From: Isoetes taiwanensis
Taxonomy: Eukaryota; Streptophyta; Lycopodiopsida; Isoetales; Isoetaceae
Assembly: GCA_021234155.1 (NCBI GenBank)
Contig: JAJEKV010000008.1
Coordinates: 21,586,212 to 21,650,211 of the forward strand
Reading direction: 5' to 3'
Length of the DNA: 64,000 bases
Part shown: positions 34,340 to 44,759 of the stretch, piece by piece
How positions within the stretch are numbered: position 1 is the stretch's first letter
Layout: each line of letters opens with the position of its first letter
Program-made: the position numbers and the translations under genes
The notes under the pieces: generated by a model
Database searches by the model: none
What the model was told of the DNA's origin: nothing
Seen by the model: the letters and a program-made list of their open reading frames with translations, nothing else

Positions 34340-35170
34340 TTGAACCCTCATGAGGGCAACCTACCTTGCAACTACAATTTGTTTAGGGTTTGTTTAGGAT
34401 CACAACTAATCTAAAGCAAGATTATTTTCAGCACGAGCCATCGAGACCACCAAAATCGAACAACCAACATTAACGCTCATATACAAGAACAAAAAAATCA
34501 GTGCTAATCAAATCACGGCTGCAACTTATCAAGAACAAGAAGTACCTCGTAGTTTAGCTTTGTATCGCATGCAAATCAACTATGTTATGTCCATACAAAA
34601 ATTTAAGAAAGTTTGGACAAGAGACTTAATTATTCCATACAATTGTCTCTTGTTGCATGCGTACTTCCAATGAAAGATGTGGACACGAGCAAAGGGGATG
34701 CAATCTGGATTGCAATACAAAATGTGAACAAGGTTGTGCGAACAGGAAGGCATTTTATGAATAATAAAGATACGCTGAACACAATGACCTGAGCATCATT
34801 ATAGCAGGATGTCATTTAAGGAATAGTGACAAAACCATTTATAAGGTGTCAGGCCAAGGGCCATGTACTAAGGAACAAGTTATAATGAAGTTGATGTTAC
34901 TCTTCTCCCTAGTTGCTGAAGCAAGATATGGTCATCTTGTGGATCAAGGATCGAGTCACCTGCAGCTGCAGTTCGTTAGAATCAGCCGATATTTTAGCAG
35001 GGTCCAATTTTCAAGACAAGTTTGCACTAGCATTTCAACATAACATTATTATATTAAAGAAATGACTCAGAAACTTAACTAAACCTTGCAGAACACATTT
35101 TAACTGTTTTTAACAACCAAAAACTATTTTGACTACTCAGAGGCCTTGCAAAATAGCAAATCTAAACTGC
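34340..35170. other. Anonymous spacer
   Basis: No gene or element recognised. Confidence 0.5.
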
Positions 35171-35396
35171 AGATCAGATTATATTACTACTAAGAAAGAT
35201 CCACACGCAGATTGATCCCAAAACAACATCCAATGAAAAACCCACAAATCTTCACTATCTTTCTCGTACTTTCTGTGCCCTGCTCTCATTAGAAAAGACT
35301 CCATTTGCCAAGTTTCTTTGAAGAACACGATCATTTGATGACAGACAGAAAGGAGAGTGGTCATCAAATTTATTTCTTCCAGATCCACGAAAGAAC

Positions 35397-35763
35397 TCAA
35401 GATATTCTAGGGTCATCAGTATAAAGAATGTTAGAGTCTACTATATTCAAATTAGAAACAAATAATTTAAAATGACCCTTATACTCCCCATAAGCATCCC
35501 ATTTCCTGTTATAGTTAGTACCATATCTTTTCTTGTGAGCAGTAGCAAGAGTTTCAAAGTCAAATTGAAAATGAAGTTTGATCCAAAAGATAGAAAGCCT
35601 CTTATTGCCATACAATACACGATTCTTAGATTTCCATATATTCTAGAGAGCAATGTAAGTAATGGTGTTAGCAAATTTATCATCATATTGAAGAAAGGAA
35701 AGAAGGTCTTGATTGTTGACAATTCCAAATTTGCTAGAAAACCAGGACCAAAAGCCATTTAGC
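35397..35763 (-). pseudogene. LINE ORF2 C-terminal tail, distal piece
   Basis: The reverse strand encodes YGNKRLSIFWIKLHFQFDFE followed by a basic tail, preceded by SKFGIVNNQDLLSFLQYDDK-type residues. This is the region after the zf-RVT domain of L1-type plant LINEs. It is separated from its upstream half by about 2.7 kb of unrelated sequence. Confidence 0.55.
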
Positions 35764-38455
35764 TTATATATGTAGCATTATAACAGGGGGTTTTCTTTGT
35801 GATTTTATACGCTTTTTGGCATGGTTTTCATATGATTTCATGGGCGTATTGCACGAGGCATACTAATTAGTACATCTAGGGTGCGCATTATATTTGCATA
35901 CGCTTGAATTAATTTTGATGCCTATTTTCAATAGTCTAGACCCATATATGATATATTTTTCTATTATGTTCTATTTTTCCTATTGCATTTTATTTTGCTC
36001 GACATGCAAAGCTCGAGCAGCTCATTTTAGGGTTCCTATTTCCTCAAAAATTAGTTCTCTGGCTTATGGTTTCTATTGTAAGGGATCTCGATTGTTGGTT
36101 CCGAAGCATTTGAAAAAGCAATCTGCTTCGATTAATCCGTTGAAACATACATTTGCCATGACGGAAAAAATCGCGGAATGGATTTGCATACATTTTAAAA
36201 TCCACGGAAAAGCTGCCGGAATGGATTTGTTGTTTGCAACCTTTTGTGCGACGGTAATACTCATCTTTTTCTTTGATGAAGTTGGATCATGCTTTGGCGG
36301 ATGCCCTTTAAACGAGGGATTCTGAACGCAAAGAGAAGATTTTTTGAGCAGTTGTCAAAGTTGAAAACGTTATAAGGAACTACACTATAGAAGCGGCATT
36401 GGTTTGTCTCTTAATGAAGCGGGGGGAGGCATGAATGACATTTTATATCGCTTTGTATGCTATTACGGTATGTTATTCAAGGATTTTTCTGTTTAGTTAG
36501 GACACACTTGAGAAATATGTTTATAGGGATCTGTTTTAGCATCGGGAATCTTTGGACATTTAAAGTTGGCACATCTGTTTGATAAACCGTGCTTTCTTGG
36601 CCCGTTAGTCGTTCGCTGTACTTATAACCGGATTTCCTTGGTATTTCATATGTATCAACTTGCATATAGCAACCGTGGTTGGATTGAGCCTTACATGTGG
36701 CTCGACCATGTTTTCTCTTGGGGATGTTTTTCGTGCCTTTCTCTTGTGAGTAAAAGAATTTCGTAAAAGCGACCAGCATGCCATGTTTCTGTGTACGACT
36801 TTTACATAAATTAGAGATGGATGAAATGAAAATAAAGCGAGCTCCCTCTCGAGGCGACCTAGAAGTTCAAATTATGAAGTTGTTAAAGATGATATTTATA
36901 AGGTTTGCCTTTCTCGTGAGTAAAAAGAATATCTGTAAAGCAACCTGCATGACACGTTTCCTATGCTGGCTTTTACACAAATTAGAGATGGATGAAAGGA
37001 AAATAAAACGAGCTTACTCCCTGTGATGCAACCTAGAAGTTCAAATTCCTGATCTTTGTTGCAAATACGGTCTTTCTCCAACAACTTCTTTTAGAATTAT
37101 CATTGTTTGTGCTATATTGTTCGCCTCTTTTGAATGTCACAAGGCCAGGAAACGTGATTCATTCTCCTCTTGGAGATGTGGAGATATTATTCTCCTCCTG
37201 GAGATGTGGAGATATTAAGTAATAAACCTATTATCGTCATGTGCTGAAGCAGTATGAATTCTAGGTGATGTTGGAGCGTCATGACAGATTTCACCTCTTC
37301 TACTCCTCTCGAATCTTAGGTATTTTGGATGAAAGGTTAGTCCTAAGAGTTTTTCCTTCGGTGCTTCTCCACTAAGAATGGCATCGGTAACGGCATGATG
37401 GCGATGTTTGTGACCTAAATGCCTTCCTCATATTGATTAATTTGCTTGATTTGAAATGCAAATCTTGGCTGGGTCATGCGGTTTTGGCCCAAACAACTGT
37501 GTTAAGTTCTTACTACAAATTACCTATTCCTCAAGTTGTGCATCCGGAAGTTGGGCTTCTAGAAGCATTATCGGTTTATATCAAAGCAAAGGTGAGGAAT
37601 TCTGTTTTTCGGCTTTGGTCTAGGAAAGTAAGATTAATTCTTACTAGCAAAAATGCTTACACAAGCTACGTGACATTATTTGCATGGATTGTTGTTGCGG
37701 GGATTCTTAAGGTTTGATACCATGGCAAGTTGCAATTCTTGATTCATAGTCCACGTGAATAAAAATATGGATAGCTTGCTTGAATATTTGTGGTACTTTG
37801 CATCGGTTTGGATCATACCCCGTGGGATGGTATTGGTTGTGGGCATTTTGTAATTGCCCATGATTGGGCCTTATCCATGTGATTACCTTGCGTATTTCTT
37901 TCAATGAACATGAGTCTTATTATCACGTTCATAATTATCACGTTATGTAAGCTTATTGGCCTGCCTTTCAACTAAAGATTGTAGAGTGAAACTTATCATG
38001 TCATCCGGATATTGCATTGCAAAGAAAAATAGAGGTTTTATAGTTCTACACAAGATATGTTGCCATCTCTTTGTTTCCCTAAGGCCCGAAGGGCAGCGAG
38101 AGCCCTTTTAATTATATTTTACACGTACAAAATCAACATCATATAGTATTTTGCTTAAAATCTTATAGTATTTTGCAAATCTTGTTATACAGTATAGCAA
38201 ATCTTGTACTTGCATACCCCACAAACGAGGAACTTTACGTACGGTGTAGATTAAGGAATAAGGGATGAATATGCCTATCCAACAGCTCTCGTTGCCCGGA
38301 GTCACCCCCCGTGTGAATGTGCACCCAAACCAAAGGGGGTTTAAGGGGGATTTTAATTTAAAAATGTTGGATGCAATGGTCTAAGTTAATTAATGTAGTT
38401 AGGTGTTGGTTGTTGTTGTAGTTAGGTGTTAATGTAGTTAAGATATGACTCATAC
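35764..38455. other. Foreign insertion in a LINE, content unknown
   Basis: LINE similarity stops at about 35,763 and resumes near 38,455. The block starts near CAGGGGGTTTTCTTTGTG (35,784) and ends around CACCCCCCGTGTGAATGTGC (38,305). It holds several modest forward frames (35,894-36,325; 36,778-37,026; 37,433-37,717) with ordinary amino-acid composition but no family I recognise, plus an internal ~171-bp duplication. No clear terminal inverted repeats or LTRs were found. Confidence 0.4.
36720..37050. repeat. Diverged ~171-bp tandem duplication
   Basis: Segments starting near 36,735 and 36,908 share GCCTTTCTC, GTGAGTAAAA, AAATTAGAGATGGATGAAA and CCTAGAAGTTCAAATT in the same order, with about 15-20% differences. 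The offset is 171, so it is separate from the 136-bp set and clearly older. Confidence 0.75.
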
Positions 38456-39233
38456 TCTCATCATTGCCACATAACATACGACAGTTTGCCATAATATTAG
38501 GATTTCTTCTAGATAAGGAATAACGATTATTCAAACTGCCATTAGCAATAAGCCAAATAAAATAAGAGATCTTTGGAGGACAATAGGAAGTCTAGACATT
38601 ATGAAAAAGGGCCTTTAACTGATCAGAATTGATTGACCATTTTAATAAAGCTTTGCTCTCAGTAGCATTAGAAGAAAGAGCATTGTACACATTCGTGACC
38701 TTGTACTCCACTTTACCATTTATAGACCATTCTTCTTTCCCAGGGTTTGGAGATAGATTAGAAAGGAAATTTCTAATATGAGTAAAAAAAATTTAATCAG
38801 AGGAAGTACCCTTGATGATATCTTATAACCTAGTCCAAGAAATTATCCTACCTCTTGAGAAAAGATCTCTGATATATACCAGACCTGCATCATACTATTT
38901 TTTACAAATCCTTGAATGCCTAATAGCTAACACTGAAGAATTATGGTCAGCCAGAATTGGATTCTAGAAGATAGATAAATCACTGTGGAGTTTTTCTCTT
39001 GAGATAAACTCAAAGTTAGGAGAAATAGAATTCCAAGCCTTAATTAAATTACACATTAAAGGGAAAATATTAGAGGCTGGCTTCATATGAATGAAAGCAG
39101 AGTGAGGGAGCAGATGATGAATAGATGGATGACCATAAGGATGACTAAACATGGGAACTTGCTAGAACAGAATTTACAATGATAGTTCTACCAGTAAGAG
39201 AAAGATAAGTCCTATAATTATTCAGCTTCTTCT

Positions 39234-40621
39234 TTATTTTTGAAAGAATAGGATCCAAAGACCTTTAATGCTACGATTCAGAGAAAGAGGCATGTCCAGT
39301 AATTTAGTAGCTTGCTCAGGGGATAGGACTTTAATGTCAGCCAAATGTTGATGAGAAATGTCTCCAATGATCAAGCTTTTATCAATATTAAGATGGATGC
39401 CTGAGGCAGTTGAGAATTGATTTAAGATTTTCAGGAATAACTCAATGTTTGCCATATCAGCATCAAGGAAAGAGAAGAAGTCATCAGATATTGAAGAATA
39501 CTAAGGGATTCATCAGATTCAGGAAGTTTAAGCCCCTTAATTAGACCAAGATTCTGATAATGAATAATGGCTTTAGTAAGCAACTCAGCTGCCACAAGAA
39601 AAAGATAGGGAGCAAGAGGACAACCTTGCCTTACACCACAAGAGAGAGGAAAGAAGCCAGAAGGAACAACATTAATAAGAACAGTAGAATTGGATCTAGA
39701 ATTAAGGCCAAAGATGAGATTTTTAAGCTTAGAAGGAAAGCCAAGTTTAGACATAGCAAAGTCCAGGAAATCCCATCTAACTGAGTCAAAGGCACGCTTA
39801 AAATCCAGCTTAAGAAGAACACAATTCTGCTTAGAGATATTATTCCAATGTAACCCTTCCATAGCAGCAACATAATTATCAAGAATGTATCAATTTGGCA
39901 GGAAAGTAGACTGTTTATGACTGATATTCTTTTGCAGAAAGCTTTTAATCTTGGAGGCAATAATTTTAGCACAAAGTTTGTAAATGGTGTTTGTGAGAGA
40001 TATAGGTCTCCAATCTTGAAATTTGGTAGGATGATCAATCTTAGGAATCAAGGAAATAAATCCACTCGACATGGAAGGATGAAGATGTTCAGCATTCCTG
40101 AAAGCACGCACAAGTGAAATAATATCCTTTTTAAGAATATCCCAGAATTTGATATAAAACTCAGCAGGAAGACCATCAGGGCCAAGAGATTTTCCCTTAC
40201 TGAATGAGTTTAGAGTACTTAAGATTTCCTCTTGAGAAGGCAAAGCAGTCATAGAGTCATCCATACTATCAGGAGCAATAGGAAGAATATTGTCCATTAA
40301 AGTCAAGAAATCATTTGCATCCTGAATGTCATTAGCAGGAATAGGATTACAACAAAAGAGATTCGTGAATCTGCCTTGGAAGATGTTGGCAATGTCACTT
40401 TGAGAGGTATAATTATTACCATTATCATCCTCAATATCAGTAATGGAATTTCTTAACAACCTACTTTTAGCAATTCTGAAAAAAAAAAACTTAGTGCTAC
40501 CAGAATCCATGTCATATTTTACATCTAATAGCAGAAAATTTTGCCTCCATTTCTTCAATGTTCTTAATTCTCCTCTCCAAGATGTCCTCACCCATCTGAA
40601 GACTGGAATTACAAGGGTCAT
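39234..40621 (-). pseudogene. LINE reverse transcriptase
   Basis: Classic plant L1 polymerase blocks in order: SLGPDGLPAEFYIKFWDILK (about 40,150), FISLIPKIDHPTKFQDWRPI then SLTNTIYKLCAKIIASKI (about 40,000), LLKLDFKRAFDSVRWDFLDF (about 39,800), CGVRQGCPLAPYLFLVAAEL (about 39,610), a DDFFSFLDAD catalytic box (about 39,470) and GIHLNIDKS (about 39,390). The enzyme would copy element RNA at a nicked chromosomal target. It is dead: there is a frame break just before the polymerase DD box, another near 39,880, and no linked endonuclease. Confidence 0.85.
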
Positions 40622-41012
40622 TTTGAAGGAGAGATCTAATTTCCTTCATATACATCAGGAGTTGATTTTTCTCTTTACATCATTCTTCATGCTTAGTTTT
40701 AGATCAACTCTTGATCCAATCCTTAATTTTCTTGACTTTTGAATAGAAAAAAAGAAGCATGTTATTGCTTCATTTTGACAAAACTTGGCTGGAATCTATT
40801 CAAAATCGCTTTGCTTATATGTACATCAATTCATAGTTTTACTATTAGTTTTGGCAAGTGGTTGGCCTCAATCCTTTGACACCTACTAACTGCAACAACG
40901 TATGCATCCTTGTTGTTGTTCACGTGTTGTTAAGGAAGGAAGGAAGGAAGGTTCTTTTATCGTCCGCGGAGGCCAATCGGCCTATGGGACCCAAATTACA
41001 CGGGTGCAGCAA

Positions 41013-41075
41013 GCCCGTTGCTACCCGGATTAAAAAACCCCCCCTTATGAGGGAAAAACCGTCGCAGCAACAAGC
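41013..41075 (-). ncRNA. LINE 3' UTR hairpin, copy D
   Basis: Reverse strand GCTTGTTGCT pairs with AGCAACGGGC over ten positions (two G-U), with GGGGGGTTTTTTAATCC in the loop. Confidence 0.6.
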
Positions 41076-41132
41076 CTGCTGGCAGCTGTACAAATATACA
41101 TATACACATGAATTTCCAGCACCTCAGGTAGG

Positions 41133-41404
41133 CGCCCGGGGGCAGAGGTGAGTCCGCAGATCCAAAACCTCATGGAGGTAGGAGGCAAGGGATCGAACTG
41201 ACGGCGTACGGAGTAGCTCGTGCAGGGGCAGACCAGGTCGCACCAAGAGAATGTAGCGAGCCCAAATCCGCCCGGGGGCAGAGGTGAGTCCGCAGATCCA
41301 AAACCTCATGGAGGTAGGAGGCAAGGGATCGAACTGACGGCGTACGGAGTAGCTCGTGCAGGGGCAGACCAGGTCGCACCAAGAGAATGTAGCGAGCCCA
41401 AATC
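41133..41404. repeat. 136-bp offset pair 17 (abutting)
   Basis: Copies 41133-41268 and 41269-41404, duplicating the end of the LINE ORF. Confidence 0.95.
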
Positions 41405-42169
41405 GACTATAAGGTGGGCGGCTCTCCGGAAGACATGGCTTTCATCCTCAACAACCCCCCGGGCAACACCGACAAAGCCCGTCTGGCGCGACTCTCCTCC
41501 AACCCACAGGCCGTCTCAAGCCGAAGATGGTGGGCCCTATTCGAATGGGCCGCGATGATCCCCAAGGCTTCTTCATGGGCAACCGAGAAGGCGGTAGAGC
41601 CGTGGGCCTCGAACCGGGGTGGGGTTTATGTGTTTGTTTGTAGTGTGCCACCTTTACGTTCCGCAGCATGGTGGTCCCAGAGCTTCCCGAAACAAGAGTC
41701 CAAGTACCCCCTCGGCCTATCCCGGCGGTGTGCGTGTGTTTTTGGGTGCACCTAAACAATGTGTCTATCAAGGGCCTCATGCTGCATGGGCATGAATCCT
41801 GTCTCCTGCAACAAGATCTGATATGGAACTGAGGGCTTGACCCCAAGCGCCCGCGTCAAAAATGCCTTCTGGACCTGCTCTAAGTCGTTCCAAGTCGCCA
41901 AAGACACCACTGGGCCCCACACCTCGACCCCATACAGAAGAACTGGCTCCACCAGTGCCCGGAACAAATGTGACTGGTGGCCCCAGTCATACAGCTCTGC
42001 CCTGTGACTATTGTTTTGCATTGCGTAAGGAAGACCTATATTGTAATTCTTTTATCCTTGATAGCAGGAAGCCTTTCAATAAAAAAGATGCAATGGCAGT
42101 GATCCAGAGGTATATATATGGAAACCATGGTGAAACTGTTAAGAGAGCTACAATTTAAGCTTGTTCCTT

Positions 42170-42640
42170 ATAGTGGAAATTTCTTATAAAAGGGAATTGT
42201 TTATGTCATTTGCATTGTTTGAAGAATTTAAATTGATTTGATGTTGTTCATTCGCATTGTCTAAGCGTTATAAATTGATCTGATGTTGTTGATACCCTAT
42301 GAATGATAATGAATCATTAGTGGTTGCAAGGACCATATTGTCATCCATGGTTCTTGAATACAATGTATTGATCTTCAAATCATTCCATTATTCTTCAAAA
42401 ATACCCAAGAGACCATTACTAGTTTCAAAAACCACTACTAATTTTAATGTGTATCGAAATAGTCTCATAAACTACAACTAATTTTAGCAAACCACTATCT
42501 TATTAGTAACTGACATTAATAACCATATTGTGAACCACTACTCATTTTAACAAACCACTATAGCACGTGGTTTTCTTCTATCAAATAAATTGTTGTATAA
42601 AAAACCATGTCTATCATAGTTTTTAGATTATCTGGTACTA
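42170..42640. other. AT-rich spacer with degenerate ACCACTA motifs
   Basis: GTTTGAAGAATTTAAATTGA-type text and TTGATSTGATGTTGTT recur with a ~53-bp offset near 42,220-42,290. ACCACTAnT words recur through 42,410-42,570. No gene. Confidence 0.45.
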
Positions 42641-43446
42641 CTTTTATATGGCAGTTCATTTTTGGATGACATGTAAATGTCTTCGTCAACATGGTTTGCG
42701 GCATTTACAACAAGTAGCTCATCCTCACTGTCTTCGAAGCTGTCCTCTTCCACTTCGGAATCTGCATCCATGAAAGGAAACTGTAGCTTATCGATTGCGG
42801 CTGCACCATTGTTGCGATTCAAGAGCTGTCAATTTGAGAAGTTATATATACAAGTTTGTCAGCCTTCTTATGCAGCAGGCAATTTTGAATGACACTGTGT
42901 ATGTATAGGCACTCCAATTCCTCTACTTCCTCTATTGGAGGACACCAAGGAGAGGATAGTCATTGCAAGGGCCTGTAATGTATCAGTAACTTGCCCGTGG
43001 GCTGGCCACCATGCATAGGATTCCATATTGGGCTCTTTCTTATGACTCTCCAACACGTCATGAAGCTCTTCATCTCCCCACCTTCCACTCAAGTTTTGGT
43101 ACTCGGTTAACTCGGCAATGAAAAGCTTGTAGTCTGAGCTGTTAGGATAGTATAGTTTTGCAATCTTCTTCAACAAATCCATAACTTCCTTATCCGTATG
43201 TTGGTCCATATCATGGTTGTGCGGGTCTAAGGCATGTGTGGCACCATGAAGGTCTTTGTACGACTTCTTCCATCGTACAATGAAGTCCCTGAGCAGTGAT
43301 GCGTGCTTGGCATTGTCAAAGGGCGCATTGGGCCCATCACGTTCTAGGAATGATTGAATTGAGTGCCAACACCTCCGAACCTTACCAGTGCTTGCCTTCG
43401 AAGAATCAAGCATTTTGATGGCATGATAAACAGGTTGCATGAACAT
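42640..43446 (-). pseudogene. hAT-superfamily transposase C-terminal remnant
   Basis: Reverse frame starting MFMQPVYHAIKMLDSSKAST. It has WHSIQSFLE, an acidic DPHNHDMDQHTDKEVMDLL block, AKLYYPNSSDYKLFIAELTE, and WWPAHGQVTDTLQALAMTIL followed by SLVSSNRGSRG. The WW...LQ.LA..ILSL.SS...ER pattern is the hAT dimerisation region; here the CER/CEHW core reads NRGSRG, so the key Glu is missing. A separate reverse piece at 42,628-42,822 (acidic, DSEVEEDSFEDSEDE) resembles the tail after that domain. Transposases of this group cut and paste elements with 8-bp target duplications; no catalytic N-terminal half is present. Confidence 0.65.
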
Positions 43447-43929
43447 AACATTCTATTTCTTCAGAGCTAAAATATTTTTGGGAGCTTTCAAAACCAAAAT
43501 GATTTGATTCTCATATCTTCTTTTTTTAATTTCGGAGTGCTTTGGTTTGTATGTACAGGGAAAAGCATGTAAGCTTTCTTTGGAGTATGAGATGGGCATT
43601 TTAGCTTTCTGATGGGATTTTCCCACTAATGCTTTATGTTTTGAATTTTGAATTTTAATGTGGAATTATGGGACTCTGCCCTGCTTTCAAAAGCAATAGA
43701 ATAGATCCGATATAGCTGCTTTATGAATCAGATATATCCATGGAGCTCGGCTTGGCTTGACTGCCAAAGTAGTCCTAGATTTGAAGTCACCCTTCCCCAA
43801 CAACTTATAGAAAAATCTTGATTCATGTTTGGAGTGAGCAATGGCTGTGGCATGGAATTGGCATATGGATTTATAGAAGCTTCTTTGCCACTCATGCAAT
43901 ACAATGAAAGAGCACAATGGATTTTGCAA

Positions 43930-44345
43930 ACAAGGTGTGGCATTTTTGAGCTTAGGGGCATGCTTGAGCCTAGGGGCACAAAATTTCAACCATAAAAAAG
44001 GGCATACGAAATCATATTTCATCCTTTCAAAAAAATAAATAATTTGAAAGAGCAGTTTTATGATCCTAGTGGCATGTTTGAGCCACGTATCATGTTTGAG
44101 CCTAGTGGCATATTTGATACTATGTGGCATATTTGAGCTAAGATGGCATATTTGACTCTATGTGGTATGTTTGCGCGAAAGTGTTCAGTTTGAGCCACGT
44201 GTCATGTTTGAGCCTAGGGGCAATTTTAGCCACGTGTCATGTTTGAGCCAAGGTGGCATGTTTGAGCCTATGTGGCATGTTAGAGTCACATGTCATGTTT
44301 GAGCCAAGGTGGCATGTTCGAGCCTAGGGGTATGTTTGAGTCTAG
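43930..44345. repeat. 19-bp minisatellite, array 2
   Basis: Same GCATGTTTGAGCCnAnGTG monomer as the array at 3.1-3.6 kb, here more degenerate (GTGTCATGTTTGAGCC, GGCATATTTGAGC). About 20 copies, spaced by 19 bp or multiples. Confidence 0.85.
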
Positions 44346-44647
44346 AGCCAACAAGCTAGTATGACCAACAAGCTAGCCAACATGCAGGCACCATGTTAAT
44401 TTTGAGTTCTTGGCATACACCTTGTAGCAGCAGCCCATGACTGTCGGATGCGACAAGCCTGCCATGCTCAAGATCATGCAACAAGAACAAGAGAGACAAA
44501 TATGTACACAAAAATGGGAAATGAGAGCCAAATGAGGCTCTCCAAATATGAGATCAAACTTGAATACATCTAAAGAGGCTCCGGTCTAATATATTGTAGA
44601 CCACAAATCTGAGTCCTACATCTAGCTAAATCTAAGCCTTGAGATAA

Positions 44648-44757
44648 GAAAATCAAGAAGAATCCACCCAAATTCGCAAATTTATGGGAAGGCCCATATT
44701 TTATCAAAAAACGTGTTGTCACTAACTCCTACCTTTTGCAGGATCTCCATTTGTAGA
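44648..44757 (+). pseudogene. Ty3/gypsy integrase C-terminal fragment
   Basis: The forward frame encodes NPPKFANLWEGPYFIKKRVV then TNSYLLQDL and a stop. This is the GPY/F module at the end of gypsy integrases (usual core W-x-GPY-x-I). Nothing else of the element is nearby. Confidence 0.7.
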
Positions 44758-44759
44758 AT

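Larger units (their letters stand above)
35180..40800 (-). mobile_element. L1-type LINE, 5'-truncated, split by foreign DNA
   Basis: Reverse-strand non-LTR retrotransposon. The ORF2 polymerase lies at 39,234-40,740, and the C-terminal part (zinc-finger region and tail) at about 38,455-39,230 and again at 35,180-35,763. DNA at about 35,764-38,455 has no LINE character. No 5' endonuclease domain is found to the right of 40,800. The frame is broken several times. Confidence 0.8.
40928..42025 (-). mobile_element. LINE 3' part (reverse) with (CCTT)n tail
   Basis: Reverse-strand LINE copy. From the right: LFRALVEPVLLYGVEVWGPV (about 41,950, the segment after the polymerase domain), ALDRHIV, degenerate C-terminal text, a repeated LRTPSVRSLASYLHEVLDLR tail (41,170-41,330), then a 3' UTR hairpin and a tail of CCTTCCTTCC type at 40,936-40,950. 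It belongs to the family of the 19.2- and 21.9-kb copies. GC content is clearly higher than in its surroundings. Confidence 0.75.

Noticed and set aside
35894-36325. Organelle-derived insertion
   Set aside because: The slightly unusual codon style suggested plastid DNA, but I could match no plastid or mitochondrial gene in it.
36720-37050. Inclusion of this duplication in the 136-bp set
   Set aside because: The offset is about 171 bp and the copies differ at many sites, so it is an ordinary older duplication.
41862-42158. Forward ORF of 98 residues
   Set aside because: Antisense to the LINE segment with LFRALVEPVLLYGVEVWG, which is clearly the real coding strand.
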